Shown here: in pieces, positions 40,402 to 49,890 of the stretch
Numbering within the stretch: position 1 is the first letter of the stretch
Layout of the letters: each line of letters begins with the position of its first letter
From: JBHENW01 sp046261875
GTDB lineage: Bacteria; Acidobacteriota; Thermoanaerobaculia; UBA5066; Gp7-AA6
NCBI GenBank assembly: GCA_046261875.1
Contig: JBHENW010000200.1
Coordinates: forward strand, 1-60,438
Reading direction: 5' to 3'
DNA length: 60,438 nucleotides
Made by a program: the position numbers and the translations under genes
The notes under the pieces: model-generated
What the model saw: the letters and a program-made list of their open reading frames with translations, nothing else
Told to the model about the DNA's origin: nothing
The model's database searches: none

Positions 40402-42726
40402 TCAGCGGATGCGGACGCGGCGCTGCAGCCTGATCTCTCCCCCGTCGTGCGCCACGATCGTCGCCGTCAGGGTGTGCGCTCCCGGCGGGAGGGCCGGGAT
40501 GCGGAAGCCGTAGCCGGGCTTGGCGGAACCGGGATAGCCCGGGAAGATCTGCGAAACGCCCGGGAAGTCGCCGCCGAGGACACCAGCCGCGGCGGGCGCT
40601 CCGGGCGCCGAGACGCGCACCTCGGCGATCCCCGATTCGTCGAGGGCCCATCCGAAACCCCAGCTCCCGACGTCTACCGTGGCGCCTTCGCGCGGGAACT
40701 CGATGACGCCGAAGGGGGGCGAGAGCCTTCCGTGGGTCTCGCGCAAAGACTCGACTTCTGCGGCCGCTTTGTGACGCATTTCCACCGGCACGTGGGCGTC
40801 GAAGCGCTTGCCACCGGCGAAGCGGAAGACGTAGTCCGTGGCATCGCCATGGGGAAATGCTGCCAGCGCCTCGAGCCGGCCGGCCGCCGTCCAGCGGAAA
40901 ACGGCTTTGACGGCCTCGGGGCGGGCTTGCGCCGCCGCCCCCGGGTGCGGGTGAAGCACGAGGATCTCCGCGCCGAGCTCGCGTGCCTTCTCCAGTGCCC
41001 GGTCCGGAATGGGGATCTCGTTCATCAGCCCGAAGAGCTCGTGATAGTGCGCCGGGCCCGCCCCGGAGTAGCCGTTGAGCAGCGGCTGCCAGTGCGCCGT
41101 GGAGCGGAACTCGTACTCCACGTCGTAGTCGGTCCCGAAGGGCATCTCGACGATCGGCGTTCCCGCCGGCAGAGTCGCCATCCAGCCGTAGACGGGCGCG
41201 GCGCGCTCCTCGACCGGATGGACCGGAACGGGGAACGCGCGGTACTCGAATCCGGTCAGCAGCAGGCCCCCGGCGATCCAGGCGGCCGACCGGAGGCGGC
41301 CCGGCCGGCGGCGCGCGAGCAGAGAGAGGCCCCATGCGGCCAGGAGCGCGACGGCCAGGTGCACGAGCACGATGCCGCGCGCGGGCACGCGGATGCCACG
41401 CATCACCGGCCCGAGGGACTGGAAGAGGAACCGGTAGAAAGGGGTGTTTGCGCCCAGCGTGATCAGCAGGCCCAGAACGAAAACGAGAACGAAGAGAAAC
41501 GGGTAGGTCCCCAGCCGCTGCCTGCTCATGAAATCCGAAAGGTCGCGGAAACGGGAACGGCCCGGGAAGGCGACGAGCAGCCGCACGACGAGCGCGACGC
41601 TCGCGAACACCAGGATGCGTCCCGGGTCGCCGAGCTTGAGCGGACCCAGGCGCAGCCCGGGAACCGCGGTGGCGGCGATCCAGAGGCCGACGAGCAGGAC
41701 CGTGACGGCGTCGAAGAGGCGGACGAGCCGGAGCCGGCCGGGGGAGAGCGCCGGGCGCTCCGCCCGTTGCGGCTTCCGCGCGCGCGCGAACGCGACGATC
41801 GCGTAGACGGCCAAAGCCAGGGGAACCAGCCCGAAAAAGAAGTCCCCTTCCGGCTTTCCCCACTTCTGCGTCAGGGGCGCGTAGAGCTTGTTTTCGGCCC
41901 CGGCCGTCAGGAAGTCGAGCAGCCGGCCGGAGAAGAACTTCATCTCCCCCGCGCTGCGCCGCGTCCCGTAGAGCTGGGCGACGCGGAAGTACGGCCAGAG
42001 AAAGGGGGAGACCGCCACGCACGCCGCGCCAAGCCAGAGCAGGCCCGCGCGCACGCGTCGGCTCTCTCCGGGCCGCGCGAGCCGCCAGTAGGCGAGTACG
42101 AGCAGCGCGAGCATGCCGCCGAAGAGCGCGTAGTGGAGGTTGGCCAGCGCGTTCCACGCGAAGAAGAGCGCGAAGAATAGGGCGTCCCTTCGCCGGCCGT
42201 CCTCGAGGTAGCGCAGGAGGAAGAGCAGGAAGAGCGGGAGGAAGACCGCCCACTGGAACTGAATGTGGGGGATCTGCGCGAGCCGCCAGGGGTTGAACGC
42301 GAATATGAGGCCGGCGAGGAGGGCGGCGGGACCGTCGCCGGTCACGGCGCGCGCGAGGGCCCAGGCGCCCATCCCGGAAAGCGCCATTCCGAGGAGGAAC
42401 GACACGTTGTAGGCGGCGAGCGTGGAAACTCCGGCGGCGTACAACGGAAAGCCGAACACCGCAGCGCCGTAGAGGTTCTCCGAGAACGCGAGCGCGTAGC
42501 GCGCGGGATGAAAGATGTTCGCGTGGAAGAGCCGCAGGGGGTCGCGGAAGGTCTGGGCGTAGTCCCAGTGCATCACCCAGGCCGTGAACTTCGCGTCCCA
42601 GATGTCCGTCAGCCCGTCCCTCACGTGCCGGACCTGGGGCCATGTCGAGACGACGGCGGCGAGGAGAAAGACGCCGGCCGCGAGGGACGCAGCGCGCGGC
42701 CAGCCGGGCCGCGCCGGGAAGCTCAA
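40402..42726 (-). CDS. Large polytopic membrane protein, glycosyltransferase/mannosyltransferase-like
   Basis: 774 residues. About 12 helices in the first 570 residues with loop motifs DIWDAKFTAWVMHW near residue 45 and NIFHPARYALAFSEN. This layout (acidic residue in the first outer loop, many helices, soluble C-terminal domain) resembles GT-C type polyprenyl-sugar transferases of unknown donor. The C-terminal 200 residues include a beta-rich domain (PPFGVIEFPREGATVDVGSWG) similar to Ig-like modules. The start TTG 42726 overlaps the upstream stop as TTGA. A longer in-frame extension lies in the upstream gene. Acceptor and donor are unknown. Confidence 0.75.
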   Translation of the reverse strand: MSFPARPGWPRAASLAAGVFLLAAVVSTWPQVRHVRDGLTDIWDAKFTAWVMHWDYAQTFRDPLRLFHANIFHPARYALAFSENLYGAAVFGFPLYAAGVSTLAAYNVSFLLGMALSGMGAWALARAVTGDGPAALLAGLIFAFNPWRLAQIPHIQFQWAVFLPLFLLFLLRYLEDGRRRDALFFALFFAWNALANLHYALFGGMLALLVLAYWRLARPGESRRVRAGLLWLGAACVAVSPFLWPYFRVAQLYGTRRSAGEMKFFSGRLLDFLTAGAENKLYAPLTQKWGKPEGDFFFGLVPLALAVYAIVAFARARKPQRAERPALSPGRLRLVRLFDAVTVLLVGLWIAATAVPGLRLGPLKLGDPGRILVFASVALVVRLLVAFPGRSRFRDLSDFMSRQRLGTYPFLFVLVFVLGLLITLGANTPFYRFLFQSLGPVMRGIRVPARGIVLVHLAVALLAAWGLSLLARRRPGRLRSAAWIAGGLLLTGFEYRAFPVPVHPVEERAAPVYGWMATLPAGTPIVEMPFGTDYDVEYEFRSTAHWQPLLNGYSGAGPAHYHELFGLMNEIPIPDRALEKARELGAEILVLHPHPGAAAQARPEAVKAVFRWTAAGRLEALAAFPHGDATDYVFRFAGGKRFDAHVPVEMRHKAAAEVESLRETHGRLSPPFGVIEFPREGATVDVGSWGFGWALDESGIAEVRVSAPGAPAAAGVLGGDFPGVSQIFPGYPGSAKPGYGFRIPALPPGAHTLTATIVAHDGGEIRLQRRVRIR

Positions 42727-42989
42727 GATCGGCGCAAACGAACGCTGTTGGCGATCGTCAAGGCCTGCTGGAGCCTCTGCATGCGGCGCTGCCGTTTCTG
42801 CAGGGCCTCCGTGTCGTTCGTCGCGGGTTGCGTGCCGCGGACTTCGCGAAGGAGTTTTTCCGTCTCGAGGAGGAAGGTCTGGAAATCGGGCGGCTTGTAC
42901 TGCCGGAAGGTCAGCTCCGTCGCGATGATGTAGCCATCCGCGATGTCGCGCGCCATGTTGTAAGCAGATCCCCCGACGAACACGCTCAT
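42723..42989 (-). CDS. Small hypothetical protein
   Basis: 88 residues from ATG 42989, which has GGAGA six bases upstream; TTG 43019 is a weaker alternative. It begins MSVFVGGSAYNMARDIADGY and contains FRQYKPPDFQTFLLETEKLL, then a basic helical end (QKRQRRMQRLQQALTIANS). No family recognised. Four-base overlap with the membrane protein gene suggests co-translation. Divergent from gcdH with about 80 bp between start codons. Confidence 0.6.
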   Translation of the reverse strand: MSVFVGGSAYNMARDIADGYIIATELTFRQYKPPDFQTFLLETEKLLREVRGTQPATNDTEALQKRQRRMQRLQQALTIANSVRLRRS

Positions 42990-43057
42990 GACCGTCTCCG
43001 GGCCCCAATTCTGGCGCAAGGCGGGTGCGGACTCCAGCGTCGGAATGGCGAGTGCGC

Positions 43058-43063
43058 TAGCAT
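43058..43063 (+). promoter_or_regulatory. gcdH: Candidate -10 element (TAGCAT) for leaderless gcdH
   Basis: TAGCAT ends eight bases before the ATG at 43072. No Shine-Dalgarno is present. Confidence 0.4.
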
Positions 43064-43071
43064 CCCGCGGA

Positions 43072-44250
43072 ATGGCATTCCCCGGCGTGGACTATCTCGA
43101 CTGCGACTCGCTCCTTACGGAGGAGCAGCGGCTCGTCCGTGACACGGTCAGGGGCTGGGTCGAGGACCGCGTCCTTCCGATCATCGAGGAAGCGGCTTAC
43201 GAGGGGCGGTTCCCCCGGGAGCTCGTGCCCGACATGGCGGAGATGCACCTCTTCGGCTCGACGATCTCCGATTACGGCCTTCCGGGTCTCGACAACGTGG
43301 CTTACGGCCTCATCATGCAGGAGCTCGAGCGGGGCGACTCCGGTCTGCGCTCCTTCGTCTCCGTGCAGTCGGCGCTCGTGATGTACCCGATCTACGCCTT
43401 CGGCTCTTCGGAACAGAAAGACCGGTGGATCCCGGAGCTCGGGAGCGCCCGCGCCATCGGGTGCTTCGGGCTGACCGAGCCGGACTTCGGGTCGAACCCG
43501 GGGGGGATGCGCACGACGGCCCGCTGCGACGGCGACGGCTTCGTCCTCAACGGCGCGAAAGCCTGGATCACCAACGGGTCGATCGCCGACGTCGCGGTGG
43601 TCTGGGCGAAGCTCGACGGGGTGATCCGCGGCTTCCTCGTCGAGAAGGGCACGCCCGGCTACTCGACGTTCGAGCACCGCGGCAAGATGTCGCTGCGCGC
43701 GTCGGTCACTTCGCAGCTCGTCTTCGAGGATTGCCGCGTGCCCGGGTCGAGCCTGCTGCCGGGGGTCGAAGGGCTCAAGGGTCCCCTCTCCTGCCTGACA
43801 CAGGCCCGGTACGGGATCGCCTGGGGGGCGCTCGGGAGCGCCATGGCGACCTACCACGCCGCGCTGGAGTACGCGAAGTCACGCAAGCAGTGGAAAGAGC
43901 GCCCGATCGCGTCCCACCAGCTCGTACAGGAGCGGCTCGCGTGGATGGTGACGGAAATCACGAAGGGACAGCTCATGGCGTGGCGGCTCGGACGGATGAA
44001 GGACGACAAGACGATGCGGCCACATCACGTCTCGATGGCCAAGCGGAACAACGTCTGGGTCGCGCGTGAGTGCGCCAAGCTCGCCCGCGAGACGCTCGGA
44101 GCCAACGGGGTCGTGAACGAGTACCCGGTCTTCCGCCATCTCGCCAACATCGAGAGCGTGTATACCTACGAGGGAACCCACGACATCCACACGCTGGTGA
44201 TCGGGGAGGCCGTCACCGGCATTCCCTCCTACAACCCGCCGTCGGACTGA
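43072..44250 (+). CDS. gcdH: Acyl-CoA dehydrogenase, glutaryl-CoA dehydrogenase type
   Basis: 392 residues. FAD enzyme that oxidises and, in the classical case, decarboxylates glutaryl-CoA to crotonyl-CoA in lysine/tryptophan breakdown. SALVMYPIYAFGSSEQK, GCFGLTEPDFGSNPGGM and AWITNGSIADVAVVWAK match the GCDH subgroup. The catalytic base Glu lies in YTYEGTHDIHTLVIGEAVTG. The start ATG 43072 follows a TAGCAT box by eight bases; an upstream in-frame ATG at 42988 would add 28 non-homologous residues. No electron-transfer or pathway partner is adjacent. Confidence 0.9.
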   Translation: MAFPGVDYLDCDSLLTEEQRLVRDTVRGWVEDRVLPIIEEAAYEGRFPRELVPDMAEMHLFGSTISDYGLPGLDNVAYGLIMQELERGDSGLRSFVSVQSALVMYPIYAFGSSEQKDRWIPELGSARAIGCFGLTEPDFGSNPGGMRTTARCDGDGFVLNGAKAWITNGSIADVAVVWAKLDGVIRGFLVEKGTPGYSTFEHRGKMSLRASVTSQLVFEDCRVPGSSLLPGVEGLKGPLSCLTQARYGIAWGALGSAMATYHAALEYAKSRKQWKERPIASHQLVQERLAWMVTEITKGQLMAWRLGRMKDDKTMRPHHVSMAKRNNVWVARECAKLARETLGANGVVNEYPVFRHLANIESVYTYEGTHDIHTLVIGEAVTGIPSYNPPSD

Positions 44251-44253
44251 CTC

Positions 44254-44673
44254 TCAGACCCTCCAGAGGCTCAGCCCGGTCGCTTCGTCCGGCGTCCGCT
44301 CGATCGGAGCGTCGGCGACGCGCACGAAGAGCTCGACGGTCGCCGTCGCCTTCGCCGAGAAGAGGTGGCCGCCGTACGTACGGCACTCGCGATCCGACAG
44401 GACGGCGTGAAGGTGGAGGTGCGGCTTGCCGTCCAGTCGCGAAAGCGTCCCGACGGCCGACGCCAGCTCCACCTCGCCGGGAACGGACGTCCGGGCGTAG
44501 TCCCGCCGCTCCAGATCGTAGTAGCCGAGGACGACGTCTCGAACCGCCCCGAGCGCCGTGACGGCGCCTCCGGTAATTCCCTCCCGCTCCGCGAGCTCCA
44601 GCACCGAAGCATGCAGGTCTTCCCCGGTCTCCAGCCGGACGAAAACGCGCTGCGATTCCCTGCGGTACTTCAT
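44254..44673 (-). CDS. PPC/DUF296 domain protein
   Basis: 139 residues. The plant-and-prokaryote-conserved domain: VFVRLETGEDLHASVLELA, then GGAVTALGAVRDVVLGYYD and KPHLHLHAVLSDRECRTYGGHLF, with the conserved His cluster and GGH. The domain forms trimers and is found in AT-hook proteins and stand-alone bacterial forms; the bacterial function is unknown. ATG at 44673 with AAGGAG upstream. Convergent with gcdH, three bases between ends. Confidence 0.88.
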   Translation of the reverse strand: MKYRRESQRVFVRLETGEDLHASVLELAEREGITGGAVTALGAVRDVVLGYYDLERRDYARTSVPGEVELASAVGTLSRLDGKPHLHLHAVLSDRECRTYGGHLFSAKATATVELFVRVADAPIERTPDEATGLSLWRV

Positions 44674-44792
44674 GAAACTCCTTCCTTCGGAAGTGCGCGC
44701 CTCCGGCTGCCGCGAGGCGGCCTGAGCGCGCGGAAACTGCTGAAACACAAGCGATTCGGCTACAATATCGTCTCTCGATCGAGCAAAAAAAG

Positions 44793-45935
44793 TTGGGCAT
44801 CACCGGCAATCTCAAGACCATGCAGCTGTCCGAGCTGCTGCAGTGGCTGTCGCTCGGGCTGAAGACAGGGACGCTCCTGATCGAGGGGCATGGTGTCGAG
44901 AAAAGAATCTATTTCCAGAACGGCCGGATCTACTCCTCCTCTTCGTCGGACCAGCGCGAGTACCTCGGCCACTTCCTCGTGTCCCACGGCTACATCACCG
45001 AGGAGGAGCTGAAGATGGCCATGGAGGTCCAGGAGGAGTCTTCCATCCTCCTCGGGAAGATCCTCGTCATGATCAACGCGATCTCCGAGACCGACCTGCT
45101 GCGCCTGATGCGCAAGAAGGCGGAGGAGTCGATCTACGATGTCTTCCTCTGGGAGGAGGGGGACTTCGAGTTCGTGGACGGAGACCTCCCGGACTTGAAG
45201 ATGGTCCCCCTTTCCCTCGACGTGACCGGCATCATCATGGAAGGACTGCGCCGCTACGACGAATGGCAGCGCATCCGGGTCGCCGTGGCGGACCACTCCG
45301 TCGTCCCCCAGATCGTCAAGCCACTCAACCTCGAGACCCTGACGGAGCAGGAGAAGCTCATCGTCCCGTACATCGATGGGCAGCGGACGATCGAGGAGAT
45401 CGCTCTCCAGACGCACAACGCGGAGTTCAACGTATCGCGCCTCGTGTTCGAAGGATTGCGCAACGAGACGATGGCAATCTCCGAGGGAAAGCTGGACGCC
45501 CGCCGCGTCGTCGCGGTGGGGAGCGGCACCGTCGAGGACGAGGTGGACCATTTCCTCCAGCGCGGGAGGGCACGCCTGAAGGAAGACCCGCAGACGGCTT
45601 ACAGGATGTTCAAGGTCGCCTCGGACCTGGATCCCTCGGACGGCCGCGCCGCCGAGGCGATCCGCGAAGCGGAGCGCGAGATCAAGTCCGCCCTGCAGAA
45701 AGACGGTGTCTCCGGGGAAAAAGTGCCGGAGCTCGCGATCCCGGTCTCCGATTTGACCGAGCGGTCCTTCTCGCCGCACGAAGGATTCGTCCTCTCCCGG
45801 ATCAACGGTCAGTGGGACGTCAAGTCGATCATGAAGATCTCGCCGATCCGGGAGCTCGAGGTGCTGATGATCTTCCAGAAGTTCCTTCGGGATGGGGTCA
45901 TCCGGTGGAAGGGCAGGAAATCCGAGGCGCGATGA
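44793..45935 (+). CDS. DUF4388 domain protein
   Basis: 380 residues. The N-terminal GITGNLKTMQLSELLQWLSL and GTLLIEGHGVEKRIYFQNGRI are the DUF4388 (PatA-like) signature. A second region with SLGHFLVSHGYITEEEL-like sequence and YIDGQRTIEEIALQT is helical, a short TPR-like segment spans about 245-300, and a final winged-helix-like part ends in FQKFLRDGVIRWKGRK. Such proteins occur near two-component and c-di-GMP genes in myxobacteria and acidobacteria. The start is TTG 44793; a TACAAT box is at 44761-44766. The end is 10 bp from the GGDEF gene, so the two probably act together. Confidence 0.8.
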   Translation: MGITGNLKTMQLSELLQWLSLGLKTGTLLIEGHGVEKRIYFQNGRIYSSSSSDQREYLGHFLVSHGYITEEELKMAMEVQEESSILLGKILVMINAISETDLLRLMRKKAEESIYDVFLWEEGDFEFVDGDLPDLKMVPLSLDVTGIIMEGLRRYDEWQRIRVAVADHSVVPQIVKPLNLETLTEQEKLIVPYIDGQRTIEEIALQTHNAEFNVSRLVFEGLRNETMAISEGKLDARRVVAVGSGTVEDEVDHFLQRGRARLKEDPQTAYRMFKVASDLDPSDGRAAEAIREAEREIKSALQKDGVSGEKVPELAIPVSDLTERSFSPHEGFVLSRINGQWDVKSIMKISPIRELEVLMIFQKFLRDGVIRWKGRKSEAR

Positions 45936-45945
45936 GGCTCATCCG

Positions 45946-48258
45946 ATGAGCGGCATCCACGGCGGGGCGGGGATCGCCGTGCGCGAGCGCGGTTTCCGGC
46001 TGCTCCAGTTCGGAACGACGCTCGGGGCGCTGGCCCTCCTCTTCTTCGAGGTGCGGGACATTCCGGCCGAGCGCACGCCGGAGATCCTCTTTTTCATCGC
46101 CCTGACGGCGTTCGCCTTCCGCCTCCGGGTCCGGTACGCCGGAAACTTCCTGGGTCTCGAAGCGGCCACGCTCGTACCGGCGATCCTCATCCTCAACTCG
46201 CCGGGCGCCGCCATGCTGATCTGCATCGCCGCCGACGTCGTCGCCAAGGTCGTCGGACGGATGCGGCGCGTCCTGCTCTCGACGGCGTTCGACCTCTCCC
46301 AGCTGGCCATTTCGTACGGCCTTGCGGCGATATTCTTCCGCGAGCTGCAGGAGGCGGCACAGGGTCCGCTCGCCTTGACGGCGCTGGCGGGCGGCGTGCT
46401 CCTCATCTTCTTCTTCTTCAACATGGCGTTCGTCTTCTCCTACCTGGAGATGGGGCGTCTCGTGCCGCGCCCGCGGCTGCTCGAGATGGGACTCTTCCAG
46501 CTCATCGCGCTCGGCCTGCTGACTCCGATCGTCGCCCTGGAGATCCTCGTCTATCGGAGCTACGGCCCCGTCGGCCTGCTGCTCGCCTTTTTCCCCGTCG
46601 TCCTGGCCGCTTTCGTCGTCCGGGGCCTCTCGACGATGGAGCAGAAATACAGCGAGGTGGCGCGGGAGAACCAGCAGCTCGCCGTCCTGCGGGAGATCTC
46701 GAACATCTTCGCCGTGGGGACGCGGGGCGACCGATACGAAAAGGTCTTCCAGGCGATCCGCAGGCTGCATCCGGTCGAAGCCATGGCCTTCATCGAGTGG
46801 GCGGAGGACGGGGAGGGAGACGTCTCGGTCCACACCGTCGGGGCCGTGGCGGCGACGCGAGCGCAGCTGCTCGGCTGGATCCGGGAGAATCGACTCGAGG
46901 AAGCGGGGGCTGGGGAGGGAGGGGAAGCCGTCGAGCGCAGAACGGGCCAGGCGCGGACCGTCCGGCTGTCGCCGGACCTTTCCTATCAGGTGATCCTGCG
47001 GCTCTCGACCATCGAGCTGAACACGGGCGTCCTCGTCCTGGAGAGCTCTTTTCCCGCGATGCACTCCACCTCGGCGACGACGTCGCTTGCCGCGCTCGCC
47101 GACCAGATTGCGCTCGTCCTCCAGGACCGCGCGATCCGCGCCCAGATCCAGGAGCTTTCCGAACGCAACCGAGAACGCGCCGAGACGTTCAGCCAGATCC
47201 TCGAGGTCTCCAACGAACTGAAGCGCCACTTGAACCCCGACACGCTCTTCCAGTCGATCGTTTCCGCCGTGGCGCGCAGCCTCGGGTTCGATGTCGTTCT
47301 CCTCTCGCTGTACGACGCGGAGCGCGACGTCTTCGTTCGACGGGCGCAGCACGGGCTGGACCGTCGTTGGGAGGAGATCCAGGGCCAGGAGGTGCCCGCG
47401 GAAGAGATCACCCGGTTCTGGACGGACCCCAACCGGATCTCGAAGTCTTACCTCGTGCGCAACCGGACCTCCCGCGACCTCGGTCCGTACGACGTCGTGC
47501 AGTCGCCCGGCTCTCGCCGCCGGGGCGCAAACGGCTGGCGGCCGTACGAGATCCTATGGATCCCGCTCGTGTCGGGCGAGCGCCTCGTCGGGTGCCTGTC
47601 GGTCGATTCCCCGCGCGCCGGCCAGTCGCCGACGATCGAGACCGTCCAGGCGCTCGAGATCTTCGCCAATCAGGCCGTCACGGCGATCGAGAGCGCGCGC
47701 AGCTACACGGACGCCCGCGAGCAGAGCATTCGCGACGGCCTGACCGGCGCGTACAACCACCGTCACTTCCAGGAGTCGCTTCAGAAGGAGCTCGGGCGCG
47801 CGGAGCGCCTCAACCGCCCGCTGACGCTGCTGATGCTCGATATCGACGACTTCAAGTCGGTCAACGACCGATACGGACACCCCGTGGGAGACGCGATCCT
47901 CCAGCGCATCGTGACGGAGATCCGCGGAGAGGTCCGCGGAGACATGGACCTGGTCGCGCGCTACGGAGGGGAAGAGTTCGCCGTGATCCTCCCGGAGACG
48001 TCGATTGCGGAAGGCACGGAGGTGGCCGAGCGCGTGCGGCGCCGTGTGGACGAACGCCTCTTCCGACCCCCCGACAGCAACGACGTGCTGCGCGTGACCG
48101 TCTCCATCGGGTTGGCGACCTACCCGCACGATGCGACCACGAAGAAGGAGCTCATGGACCGGGCCGACGCCGCGCTCTACCGCGCCAAGCGCGGCGGCAA
48201 GAACGCAGTCGCCGTGACTTCGGAGCCCGCGGAGCCCCTACCGCCTCTCCCCCACTGA
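45946..48258 (+). CDS. Diguanylate cyclase: membrane sensor, GAF, GGDEF
   Basis: 770 residues. Six or seven N-terminal helices (about residues 15-225) form a MASE-like sensor. A coiled stretch (STMEQKYSEVARENQQLAVL) leads into two GAF-like regions (about 245-390 and 420-590). The GGDEF domain starts at DGLTGAYNHRHF and has the active site RYGGEEFAV with the metal ligand in LMLDIDDFKSVND. The allosteric RxxD I-site three residues before Asp of DLVARYGG is not present (sequence GDMD). It makes cyclic di-GMP; product inhibition may be weak. ATG at 45946. Confidence 0.92.
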   Translation: MSGIHGGAGIAVRERGFRLLQFGTTLGALALLFFEVRDIPAERTPEILFFIALTAFAFRLRVRYAGNFLGLEAATLVPAILILNSPGAAMLICIAADVVAKVVGRMRRVLLSTAFDLSQLAISYGLAAIFFRELQEAAQGPLALTALAGGVLLIFFFFNMAFVFSYLEMGRLVPRPRLLEMGLFQLIALGLLTPIVALEILVYRSYGPVGLLLAFFPVVLAAFVVRGLSTMEQKYSEVARENQQLAVLREISNIFAVGTRGDRYEKVFQAIRRLHPVEAMAFIEWAEDGEGDVSVHTVGAVAATRAQLLGWIRENRLEEAGAGEGGEAVERRTGQARTVRLSPDLSYQVILRLSTIELNTGVLVLESSFPAMHSTSATTSLAALADQIALVLQDRAIRAQIQELSERNRERAETFSQILEVSNELKRHLNPDTLFQSIVSAVARSLGFDVVLLSLYDAERDVFVRRAQHGLDRRWEEIQGQEVPAEEITRFWTDPNRISKSYLVRNRTSRDLGPYDVVQSPGSRRRGANGWRPYEILWIPLVSGERLVGCLSVDSPRAGQSPTIETVQALEIFANQAVTAIESARSYTDAREQSIRDGLTGAYNHRHFQESLQKELGRAERLNRPLTLLMLDIDDFKSVNDRYGHPVGDAILQRIVTEIRGEVRGDMDLVARYGGEEFAVILPETSIAEGTEVAERVRRRVDERLFRPPDSNDVLRVTVSIGLATYPHDATTKKELMDRADAALYRAKRGGKNAVAVTSEPAEPLPPLPH

Positions 48259-48265
48259 GAGCGGC

Positions 48266-48886
48266 TCAGCCTCCCCCGTTCTTTTTCCTCCGCGGGCCCG
48301 AGACGGCGGGCGAGTCCCGGTCGAAGAAACGCAGCGGCCAGTCTTTCGCGTCTCCGGCGTAGTCCACGCCGATCCTCGGAGAGACCCCGATCCGAGGACG
48401 TCGCTCGCGCCGGAAGATCCGGAACTCCCTCCCCGCGACGATGTCGCTCCCGCTCGCCTCCGTGGTGATCGCGAGCGCGGCGCAGAACCGTCCCGGTCCG
48501 GAGAGGAGCCGCGCGGGCGCTTCCGGCGGACCGGCCGCGGCCCGTATCAGGACCGCCTCGGGAACCCCCGGTCCGCGCGTCACGACGTTGGCGCAGGAGT
48601 GCATGCCGTAGACGAAGAAGACGTAGAGGTGGCCGCCGTCCGCGTACATCGGCTCGACGCGCGGCGTGCGGCGGCCTCCGCGGGAGTGGGCGGCGGCGTC
48701 CGGAACCCCGAGATAGGCCTCCGTTTCCACGATGCGGGCGGCATACCACGCCCCGCGAAAGCGCCGCGCGAACGTCGCGCCGATGAGGGCCCTCGCCACG
48801 CCAACACAGTCGCCGCGGTAGAACTCGCGCGGCAGGAGCTCCAGACCTTCCGCCGCCGGGTCCCGGCGGAGAAAAGGATCGGGCAC
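48266..48886 (-). CDS. 3-methyladenine DNA glycosylase (AAG/MPG family)
   Basis: 206 residues. Removes alkylated purines. ARIVETEAYLGVPDAAAH carries the catalytic Glu (VETEAY) and YVFFVYGMHSCANVV the Tyr/His of the family; VLIRAAAGPPEA and GPGRFCAALAI follow as in AAG. GTG at 48886 fits the usual 200-residue length; an upstream start at 49000 would overlap the divergent epimerase gene. It is convergent with the GGDEF gene. Confidence 0.9.
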   Translation of the reverse strand: MPDPFLRRDPAAEGLELLPREFYRGDCVGVARALIGATFARRFRGAWYAARIVETEAYLGVPDAAAHSRGGRRTPRVEPMYADGGHLYVFFVYGMHSCANVVTRGPGVPEAVLIRAAAGPPEAPARLLSGPGRFCAALAITTEASGSDIVAGREFRIFRRERRPRIGVSPRIGVDYAGDAKDWPLRFFDRDSPAVSGPRRKKNGGG

Positions 48887-48953
48887 GCCCTTCGCAGTAT
48901 CGCGCCCCCGGGCGGCCACCGCCCTCACCTTAAACTGCAAACGGAAGGATTGT

Positions 48954-49880
48954 ATGAATATCCTCGTGACCGGCGGGGCCGGATTCATCGGCGCGCACAT
49001 GGCACACCGGCACGCCTCCGACGGGCACCGTGTCGTCGTCGTGGACGATCTTTCGGCGGGACGCCGGGAGAAGGTCCCGCGTGAAGCGCGCTTCGTCCAG
49101 GCGGACCTCGCCGAAACGGACCTGGAGCCTCTGCTGCGCGACGAGCGGATCGAGTTAGTTTCGCACCACGCGGCGCAGATCGACCTCCGCCACAGCGTCG
49201 CAGACCCGATTCACGACGCGCGCGCGAACATCCTCGGCTCTCTGAGGCTCTTCGAGGCCTGCCGTCGCGCCGGAACGCGCCGCATCCTTTTCGCTTCTAC
49301 CGGGGGCGCCCTCTACGGCGAGCCCGAAGGGGGCCGCCCCGCGCCGGAGACCCATCCGACCAACCCGGTTTCCCCCTACGGGTGCGCGAAGCTCTCGATC
49401 GAGAAGTACCTCTACTACTACCAGGTCATCCACGGCCTCGAAACGCAGGTGTTTCGGTACGCCAACGTCTATGGTCCCGGACAGAGCGGCAGCGGCGAAG
49501 CCGGCGTCGTCGCGATCTTCGCGGAGGCGATCCTCCGCGGCCGGCGCCCCAAGATTCGCGGGGATGGGGAGCAGACGCGGGACTACGTCTTCGTCGGCGA
49601 CCTCGTCGAGGCCGCGGCCCGTGCGGTCGACCGCCCCGGAAGCGGCACCTGGAACGTCGGAACGGGCGTGGAGACCTCGGTCAACGACCTCTACCGGCTG
49701 ATCGCCGGCGCCCTGAGCTACCCCGAGGAGGCCGAGCACGTGCCGCTGCCTCCCGGGGAGCAGCGCCGCAGCGTCCTGGACGGCACGCGTCTCCTCTCCG
49801 ATTTCGGGCTGGTGCCCTACACGCCGCTCGAACGGGGGATCCCCGCGACTGCCGAGTACTTCCGGCAGACGATCCGATAG
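48954..49880 (+). CDS. NAD-dependent epimerase/dehydratase, UDP-glucose 4-epimerase-like
   Basis: 308 residues. Extended SDR. The NAD motif is VTGGAGFIGAH at residues 5-15, the catalytic Tyr-x3-Lys is YGCAKLSIEKY (starting near residue 142) and the upstream Ser lies in ASTGGALYGEP. The end PLERGIPATAEYFR is typical of GalE-like members. ATG at 48954 with GGAAGG upstream. No sugar cluster is adjacent, so the nucleotide sugar is uncertain. Confidence 0.88.
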   Translation: MNILVTGGAGFIGAHMAHRHASDGHRVVVVDDLSAGRREKVPREARFVQADLAETDLEPLLRDERIELVSHHAAQIDLRHSVADPIHDARANILGSLRLFEACRRAGTRRILFASTGGALYGEPEGGRPAPETHPTNPVSPYGCAKLSIEKYLYYYQVIHGLETQVFRYANVYGPGQSGSGEAGVVAIFAEAILRGRRPKIRGDGEQTRDYVFVGDLVEAAARAVDRPGSGTWNVGTGVETSVNDLYRLIAGALSYPEEAEHVPLPPGEQRRSVLDGTRLLSDFGLVPYTPLERGIPATAEYFRQTIR

Positions 49881-49890
49881 CCCGTCCCCC

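Noticed and set aside
39532..42180. Long plus-strand frame opposite asnS and the membrane protein
   Set aside because: Antisense shadow, same argument; no recognisable domain.
39506..42643. 1,000-codon minus-strand frame spanning asnS and the membrane protein
   Set aside because: It crosses two well-supported genes in another frame and consists of Arg/Pro/Ala-rich nonsense; the real genes have family motifs and coupled starts.
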